Shown here in pieces: positions 5,951-10,204 of a stretch of DNA of 10,204 nucleotides (its first letter is position 1; every line of letters begins with the position of its first letter). Location: assembly GCA_964426155.1 (NCBI GenBank), contig CAYROY010000054.1, positions 1 through 10,204 on the forward strand. Reading direction: 5' to 3'. The position numbers and the translations under genes were made by a program. The notes under the pieces were generated by a model, which worked only from the letters and a program-made list of their open reading frames with translations, was not told where the DNA came from and did not search any database. The stretch is from M55B120 sp964426155. GTDB taxonomy: Bacteria; Actinomycetota; Humimicrobiia; Humimicrobiales; Humimicrobiaceae.

Positions 5951-6820
5951 TCATTTAAAATCTTCAAGGAATTTTACCAGTATTCCTCTGTTTTCAGGTT
6001 TTAACCCGCAGAGGGGAAGGCGAAATACTTCTTTCAAGTAACCCTTTAATGCCATTGCTGTTTTTATCGGAATTGGATTTTGCTCAATGCACATCATTCT
6101 AAAAAGCGGCATCAGTTTATAATTTAGTTTTGCCATCATATCAAAATCCCCCTTAAGGCCTGATTGGACAAAATAATTCATATGCCCCGGGAAAAGATTA
6201 CTGGATACACTTATTACTCCCCTTCCGCCTGCTGCTGTAAGGGGAAGAGTTATACTGTCATCTCCGGAGAGCACTGCAAAACTATTCGGCGTTTTCTCGA
6301 TTATTTCCATCATCTGTATTATGTTTCCGGATGCTTCCTTTACCCCGGCAATATTTGGATGAGCTGCAAGTTTTACCATTGTATCCACCTCAATATTTCT
6401 GCCTGTCCTGGAAGGTATATTGTATATTATATGGGGTATATGTACGCTGTCAGCAATTTTTATATAATGCCTGTATAGACCTTCCTGTGTCGGTTTATTA
6501 TAATAAGGTGCAACCTGCAATGTTGCATCTGCTCCAGCTTTTTCAGCTGCTTTTGAAAGTTCTATGGCTTCATCTGTATTATTTGATCCTGCTCCTGCTA
6601 TTACTTTGACTCTTTTTTTGACCTTCCTACAGGTATATTCTACAACTTTTATGTGCTCCTCTATAGTAAGGGTAGGACTCTCACCTGTTGTACCAACAGG
6701 AACTATTCCATTAACATTATTATCTATCTGGAATTCTATTATTCTGCCGAGACTTTCTAGATCAAGGCTTCCGTCCTCATTGAATGGCGTCACAATTGCA
6801 GTAAAAACTCCTTCAAACAT
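5951..6820 (-). CDS. dapA: 4-hydroxy-tetrahydrodipicolinate synthase
   Basis: DapA condenses pyruvate with aspartate semialdehyde, the first step committed to diaminopimelate and lysine, in the cytoplasm. The protein has 289 residues, the normal family length, in a single TIM barrel. Key residues fall at the same numbers as in E. coli DapA: T44/T45 in GTTGES, Y107 in APYYNKP, Y133 in YNIPSRTG, R138, and the Schiff-base lysine K161 in GVKEASG. The ATG is preceded by AAAGGTGA (6827-6834) with a 6-nt spacer. The gap to pfkA is 108 nt and contains several weak promoter-like matches but no clear one, so the gene may have its own promoter or be read from the his-pfkA run. No other lysine gene is adjacent. 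Related barrel aldolases (NanA, KDG aldolase) are less likely given the complete DapA residue set. Confidence 0.95.
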   Translation of the reverse strand: MFEGVFTAIVTPFNEDGSLDLESLGRIIEFQIDNNVNGIVPVGTTGESPTLTIEEHIKVVEYTCRKVKKRVKVIAGAGSNNTDEAIELSKAAEKAGADATLQVAPYYNKPTQEGLYRHYIKIADSVHIPHIIYNIPSRTGRNIEVDTMVKLAAHPNIAGVKEASGNIIQMMEIIEKTPNSFAVLSGDDSITLPLTAAGGRGVISVSSNLFPGHMNYFVQSGLKGDFDMMAKLNYKLMPLFRMMCIEQNPIPIKTAMALKGYLKEVFRLPLCGLKPENRGILVKFLEDFK

Positions 6821-6928
6821 AATAATTCACCTTTGAGTAATAATTTTTATTCCTTTTATATATATTATCAACTCTGATTATCTTCCTTCAACTCTCTTTT
6901 TTGTATTAAATATAACTCTGAGATACAA

Positions 6929-7894
6929 TCATCTTGAAAGTATGTCTGCAAGATTATAAAGGCTTTCATCTATACCCTTCACTGTCTCAAATACATCTTC
7001 AAATTTCCGGGTTATTATTTTCATTGCCCTTATTCCTACCATACAGTCGCTTTCTCCTTCGATTAAAAGATCTACGGATTTCTTACCGAATTCAGCTGCA
7101 AGCTTCCTGTCAAGAGCGGTAGGTGAACCTCCTCTCTGAATATGCCCGAGTACGGATACCCGTACTTCCCTGCCCACCAGTAGTTTTATTGACGAAGCTA
7201 CTTCGCTCGCCCTGGCTGCGCCCTCTGCCACTATAACCAGGGTATGCCTCTTATTAGCCCTGTTCTTTTTTATATTTTCTGCAATACCAATTATATCAAC
7301 CTTTTTTTCCGGAATAAGTATAAATTCTGCACCGCATGTCAGGCCTGTATTAATTGCAATGATACCTGAGTTCCTTCCCATAACCTCTATTACGAATATT
7401 CTATCATGGGAATAAGCTGTATCCCTTATTTTTGAAATTAACCCTATTATGACATTGAGAGCCGTATCAAAACCTATACTGTAATCTGTACCGGGTATAT
7501 CATTATCTATGGTGGCCGGGATCCCTATTACTTTTATTCCCTGTTTATGCAGCTCATGTGCACCCCTGAAAGAACCATCCCCGCCTATTACTATTAGTCC
7601 CTCTATTCCGTTACTTTTCATATTTTTAATAGCTTCCTTCTGACCTTCCCGGCATTTAAATCTTTCAGATCTTGCTGAATAAAGAAATGTGCCTCCCCTG
7701 TCAATTATGCCTCCGACGGATGCCAGATCCAGTATTTCAAATTTATTATCTATAAGACCCCTGTAACCTTCATAAAAACCATATACCTGCAGCCCTTTAT
7801 AAATGCCGTATCTGGTAACCGCTCTTATTGTTGCATTCATACCGCTGGCGTCTCCGCCGCTTGTTAAAACAGCTATCCTCTTTTTTACTCCCAA
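6929..7894 (-). CDS. pfkA: 6-phosphofructokinase, ATP-type, TTG start
   Basis: PfkA phosphorylates fructose 6-phosphate at C1, the committing step of glycolysis. It has 321 residues, near the usual 320. Seen in order: TSGGDASGMNATIRAV (11-26; most relatives have P where S17 stands), GGTFLYSARS with R75, the nucleotide-binding GGDGS (104-108), the catalytic TIDND (D130, D132), EVMGR (170-174) and LGHIQRGGSPTALDR. Gly107 is the residue expected for ATP use, where PPi-dependent enzymes carry Asp. Ala127 stands where E. coli has Gly and PPi enzymes have Lys. The effector-site arginines R24 and R28 are kept, but the R54 equivalent reads Leu57, so E. coli-like allostery is uncertain. The gene starts with TTG behind a strong GGGGAGG (7901-7907) that overlaps the hisIE stop. 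Confidence 0.95.
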   Translation of the reverse strand: MGVKKRIAVLTSGGDASGMNATIRAVTRYGIYKGLQVYGFYEGYRGLIDNKFEILDLASVGGIIDRGGTFLYSARSERFKCREGQKEAIKNMKSNGIEGLIVIGGDGSFRGAHELHKQGIKVIGIPATIDNDIPGTDYSIGFDTALNVIIGLISKIRDTAYSHDRIFVIEVMGRNSGIIAINTGLTCGAEFILIPEKKVDIIGIAENIKKNRANKRHTLVIVAEGAARASEVASSIKLLVGREVRVSVLGHIQRGGSPTALDRKLAAEFGKKSVDLLIEGESDCMVGIRAMKIITRKFEDVFETVKGIDESLYNLADILSR

Positions 7895-7900
7895 ATATAT

Positions 7901-7907
7901 CCTCCCC
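7901..7907 (-). promoter_or_regulatory. Shine-Dalgarno site for the TTG start of pfkA
   Basis: GGGGAGG on the minus strand lies 6 nt before TTG at 7894-7892. It includes the last base of the hisIE TAG stop. Its strength and spacing fix the TTG as initiator in the absence of a nearby ATG or GTG, and its position couples pfkA translation to hisIE. Confidence 0.75.
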
Positions 7908-8533
7908 TATTTTCTTCTGGATTTTAGTTCGTCATAGACCTGGCCGGGATCAATATCTTTCTCCCCCATAAGAACTAACAGATGGTATATAAGATCACTT
8001 ATCTCATATATAATATCTTCTTTTTTTTGATGTTTTGCGGCCAGTATTACTTCAATAGCTTCCTCTCCAAATTTTTTCAATATCTCATCAAGTCCCTTAT
8101 CATGCAGAGAAAAAGTATATGAGCCTTTTTTGCCTTTAGCTATTCTTTCCTTTACTACATCATAAAGTATTTTAATTATTTCGCTCCTACTGGCAGACTC
8201 CATCTTTTTGCTAAAATTGATATCTTTTTCAGGATCTGTAAGAGTACGGTAAAAACAGCTCCTGTTCCCTGTATGACAGGCTGGCCCTTTTTGGTCTACT
8301 AGAATCAGGATAGCATCATTGTCGCAATCATATTTTATATCCTTTATGGTCTGTATATTCCCTGATGTCTCACCTTTTTTCCATAGCCTGTTTCTGGACC
8401 TGCTCCAGAACCACGTATTGCCCTCTTCTATGCTCTTTTTAAGAGAAACCCTGTCCATATATGCAAGCATAAGAACTTCCCTGGTTCTGTAATCCTGTAT
8501 GATTGCCGGTATCAGTATTTTACCTTCTTCCAT
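7907..8533 (-). CDS. hisIE: Bifunctional PR-AMP cyclohydrolase / PR-ATP pyrophosphatase
   Basis: HisIE carries out steps two and three of histidine synthesis: the C-terminal HisE part removes pyrophosphate from phosphoribosyl-ATP and the N-terminal HisI part opens the adenine ring of phosphoribosyl-AMP. The 208 residues divide into HisI (about 1-110) and HisE (about 117-195). HisI shows MLAYMD, FWSRSRNRLWKKGETSGN, the metal site DCDND (69-73) and zinc cysteines C70, C86 and C93 in GPACHTGNRSCFYR. HisE shows GSYT (137-140), KGLDEILKKFGEEAIEV with E158/E159/E162, and EISDLIYHLLVL with E177 and D180. Both halves look intact. The start is ATG with AAGGA 7-8 nt upstream. It follows hisF by 33 nt. 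The fused form is common in Firmicutes and Proteobacteria, while typical Actinobacteria keep the two genes separate. Confidence 0.96.
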   Translation of the reverse strand: MEEGKILIPAIIQDYRTREVLMLAYMDRVSLKKSIEEGNTWFWSRSRNRLWKKGETSGNIQTIKDIKYDCDNDAILILVDQKGPACHTGNRSCFYRTLTDPEKDINFSKKMESASRSEIIKILYDVVKERIAKGKKGSYTFSLHDKGLDEILKKFGEEAIEVILAAKHQKKEDIIYEISDLIYHLLVLMGEKDIDPGQVYDELKSRRK

Positions 8534-8566
8534 ATAAATATCCTTATAAAACTTTTGTTTAATAAA

Positions 8567-9325
8567 TTATAACCTTACATTAATACCCTCAGCCCTGAGA
8601 TATTCTTTGGCCTCTTTTATGGTATGCTGTCCGTAATGAAAAATTGATGCAACAAGTACAGCATCTGCACCTCCATATTTTATTACATCCCTCAGGTGAC
8701 TTAGTTTTCCTGCGCCTCCGGAAGCTATAACCGGTATATTTACCGCCGAAGAAACAGCTCCTGTCAGTTCTATATCGTAGCCTTCTTTTGTCCCATCTTT
8801 ATCCATGCTTGTAAGCAGTATTTCTCCTGCTCCTAGCTTTTCTGCCTCCACAGCCCATTCCACAGCATCCTTACCAGTAGGTATCCTTCCACCGTTTAAA
8901 AATACTTCCCAATAGTTTTTCTCGCGGTTTTTTGCATCTATAGCTACAACTATGCACTGGCTGCCGAATACTTCTGCTGCATTTTTTATAAGAGAATGAT
9001 CTTTAAAAGCAGAAGTATTTATCGATACTTTATCGGCACCTTTCTTTAGAACCTCCCTGATATCATCTATGTTTCTTATGCCACCTCCTATTATATAGGG
9101 AATGAACACTTTTTCTGATGTCCTGCTGGCAAGATCGACCACAGTTTTTCTATTCTCATGTGATGCAGTTATATCTAAAAATACAATCTCGTCTGCACCT
9201 TCCCTGTCATAAAATGCGGCCAGTTCTACTGGATCGCCTGCGTCTTTTAGATTAATGAAACCTATACCCTTGACCACCCGGCCTCTTTTTACATCAAGAC
9301 AGGGTATTATTCTCTTCGTTATCAT
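8567..9325 (-). CDS. hisF: Imidazole glycerol phosphate synthase, cyclase subunit
   Basis: HisF is the cyclase barrel of the HisH-HisF enzyme. It uses ammonia from HisH and the product of HisA to make imidazole glycerol phosphate and AICAR, the latter feeding purine synthesis. The 252-residue (beta-alpha)8 barrel has the catalytic pair D11 (PCLDVKRGRVVKG) and D130 (VAIDAK), phosphate-binding GGGIRN (80-85) and ASGGAG, and TSMDKDGTKEGYD. Residues of the ammonia gate known from the T. maritima enzyme are retained: R5, E46 and K99, with E168 one position from the expected E167. D98 at the HisH interface is also present. The ATG overlaps the hisA stop by 4 nt (ATGA), implying coupled translation of the two similar barrels. 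Confidence 0.97.
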   Translation of the reverse strand: MITKRIIPCLDVKRGRVVKGIGFINLKDAGDPVELAAFYDREGADEIVFLDITASHENRKTVVDLASRTSEKVFIPYIIGGGIRNIDDIREVLKKGADKVSINTSAFKDHSLIKNAAEVFGSQCIVVAIDAKNREKNYWEVFLNGGRIPTGKDAVEWAVEAEKLGAGEILLTSMDKDGTKEGYDIELTGAVSSAVNIPVIASGGAGKLSHLRDVIKYGGADAVLVASIFHYGQHTIKEAKEYLRAEGINVRL

Positions 9326-10059
9326 TTTCCACTTCCAATCTTTATTGCTTCTCCGAGATCCATTGGTTTTTTACCTTCATATAATGCTTTCCCGGTAATC
9401 ACGCCACTTATACCGTAACTCTCGATTTTTTTCAATTGTTTTATATCTTCGATATCTGCAATACCGCCGGCAACTATAAAATTTATATTGGTCGACATTA
9501 GCAATTTTTTAAGAAATCCTATATAGGGACCCTTCATTGTACCATCCCTGTTTATATCTGTTACTATTATTTCTCTTATTTCAAGAGACTCCAGAATCTT
9601 TAAAAAATCAAAAATATTATTTGATGTCCTATTCTTCCAGCCGTTTTTATATATCATACCATTTTTACCATAATCAAGGCTTATTATAATATTTTCATTA
9701 TAATTTCTGGAGCATGATTCTAAAAAACCTCTGTCCTCTATTGCCCTGGTACCAAGTATTGCCCTATCTATTCCCTCAGAAAGTACTTTTTCTATAGCAT
9801 CAGGATTTCTTATTCCGCCTCCATATTGCACCCTTACATTCAGATCATTTTTTATTCTTGAAGCTATGGAAAGATTTGACATAATACCTGACCTGGCCCC
9901 GTCCAGGTCTATTATATGTATCCACTCTGCTCCCTTGGATATCCATCTCTTTGCTACTTCGAAAGGATCACTGAAATAGGTCTTTTTCTGTCTGAAGTCA
10001 CCTTTCGTAAGTCTTACACACGCCCCGTTTATTATATCTATAGCCGGCAGTACAAGCAT
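9322..10059 (-). CDS. hisA: ProFAR isomerase (HisA)
   Basis: HisA isomerises phosphoribosylformimino-AICAR ribonucleotide (ProFAR) by an Amadori rearrangement, giving the substrate of HisF. Numbered from the chosen ATG (245 residues) it shows the general base D8 in MLVLPAIDI, the general acid D129 in IISLDYG, D168 in VTDINRDGTMKGP, and phosphate loops QYGGGIRN and VAGGI, then GVITGKALYEG near the end. It is distinguished from HisF by these motifs and from the dual-substrate PriA of high-GC Actinobacteria only tentatively, since no trp gene is in view and PriA cannot be excluded by motif alone. Two ATGs lie in tandem (10062 and 10059). AGGAGG at 10066-10071 is 3 nt from the first but 6 nt from the second, so the second is favoured. 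Its A overlaps the hisH TGA. Confidence 0.95.
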   Translation of the reverse strand: MLVLPAIDIINGACVRLTKGDFRQKKTYFSDPFEVAKRWISKGAEWIHIIDLDGARSGIMSNLSIASRIKNDLNVRVQYGGGIRNPDAIEKVLSEGIDRAILGTRAIEDRGFLESCSRNYNENIIISLDYGKNGMIYKNGWKNRTSNNIFDFLKILESLEIREIIVTDINRDGTMKGPYIGFLKKLLMSTNINFIVAGGIADIEDIKQLKKIESYGISGVITGKALYEGKKPMDLGEAIKIGSGK

Positions 10060-10204
10060 CATATACCTCCTGAAAGGTCTAAAAAATTCCTTATTAATCT
10101 CTGACCTATTGTGCTGCTTTTCTCAGGGTGAAATTGAAAACCATATATATTATCCTTCTCTATGCTCGCAACGATGTCTGTACCATAATCAGTTGTGCTG
10201 CTAA
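10059..10204 (-). CDS. hisH: Imidazole glycerol phosphate synthase, glutaminase subunit, C-terminal 47 residues (partial)
   Basis: HisH is a class I glutamine amidotransferase that hydrolyses glutamine and sends ammonia through the HisF barrel. Only the C-terminus is in the window: TDYG, then IYGFQFHPEKSSTIGQRL, then the terminal helix RLIRNFLDLSG. The HPE in HPEKS supplies the His and Glu of the catalytic triad, while the Cys nucleophile lies outside. The family is about 200 residues, so about three quarters is missing. TGA (10061-10059) overlaps the hisA ATG, and the hisA Shine-Dalgarno lies within the last hisH codons. The hisH-hisA-hisF order is the common bacterial one. Confidence 0.95.
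   Translation of the reverse strand, partial: SSTTDYGTDIVASIEKDNIYGFQFHPEKSSTIGQRLIRNFLDLSGGI
10066..10071 (-). promoter_or_regulatory. Shine-Dalgarno site for hisA
   Basis: A perfect AGGAGG on the minus strand inside the hisH 3' end. Its spacing (6 nt to ATG 10059, 3 nt to ATG 10062) favours the second of two tandem ATG codons as the hisA start. Confidence 0.75.

Noticed and set aside
6929..7894. PPi-dependent phosphofructokinase
   Set aside because: The GGDGS motif carries Gly, not Asp, and Lys is absent at the second determinant. ATP use is the better call, although Ala127 is not the E. coli residue.

Overview
The window is a stretch of AT-rich bacterial chromosome carrying housekeeping genes. 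Every protein gene lies on the minus strand and the only plus-strand gene is a tRNA. Shine-Dalgarno sites, ATGA/TGATG stop-start overlaps and non-ATG starts (TTG for pfkA, apparently ATT for coaE) mark it as bacterial. The consecutive order polA - rpsA - coaE - uvrB matches the order known from Actinobacteria such as Mycobacterium tuberculosis. The S1 protein resembles actinobacterial RpsA closely along its four S1 domains, and the DNA polymerase I has lost its proofreading residues, as in mycobacteria. AT-rich DNA and a fused HisIE do not fit typical high-GC Actinobacteria. My inference is a low-GC, deep-branching relative of the actinobacterial lineage, probably environmental. This is not proven from the sequence.

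Layout in minus-strand transcription order, right to left: the 3' end of hisH (10204-10059), hisA, hisF, hisIE and pfkA (to 6929) form one tightly packed run with overlaps or gaps of 33 nt or less. After 108 nt comes dapA (6820-5951). Then follows a 259-nt AT-rich intergenic region that converges with a plus-strand tRNA-Leu(CAA) (5603-5691) preceded by a good promoter. Next come polA (5377-2639), rpsA (S1), a short gap with a probable promoter, coaE, and the 5' end of uvrB, which runs off the window at position 1.

Functionally, HisH/HisF (IGP synthase), HisA and HisIE supply the middle steps of histidine synthesis. PfkA is the committing glycolytic kinase and DapA opens lysine/diaminopimelate synthesis. 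PolA and UvrB work together in nucleotide excision repair (damage recognition and gap filling). S1 acts in translation initiation, and CoaE makes coenzyme A.

The window holds no complete novel system. The most unusual item is a single 32-nt sequence (5747-5778) that looks like a type I-C CRISPR repeat, with its hairpin preserved. It stands alone between the tRNA and dapA, with no second repeat and no cas gene in the window. Next in interest is coaE, whose essential P-loop lies upstream of every usual start codon, so that a well-placed AUU appears to be the initiator.
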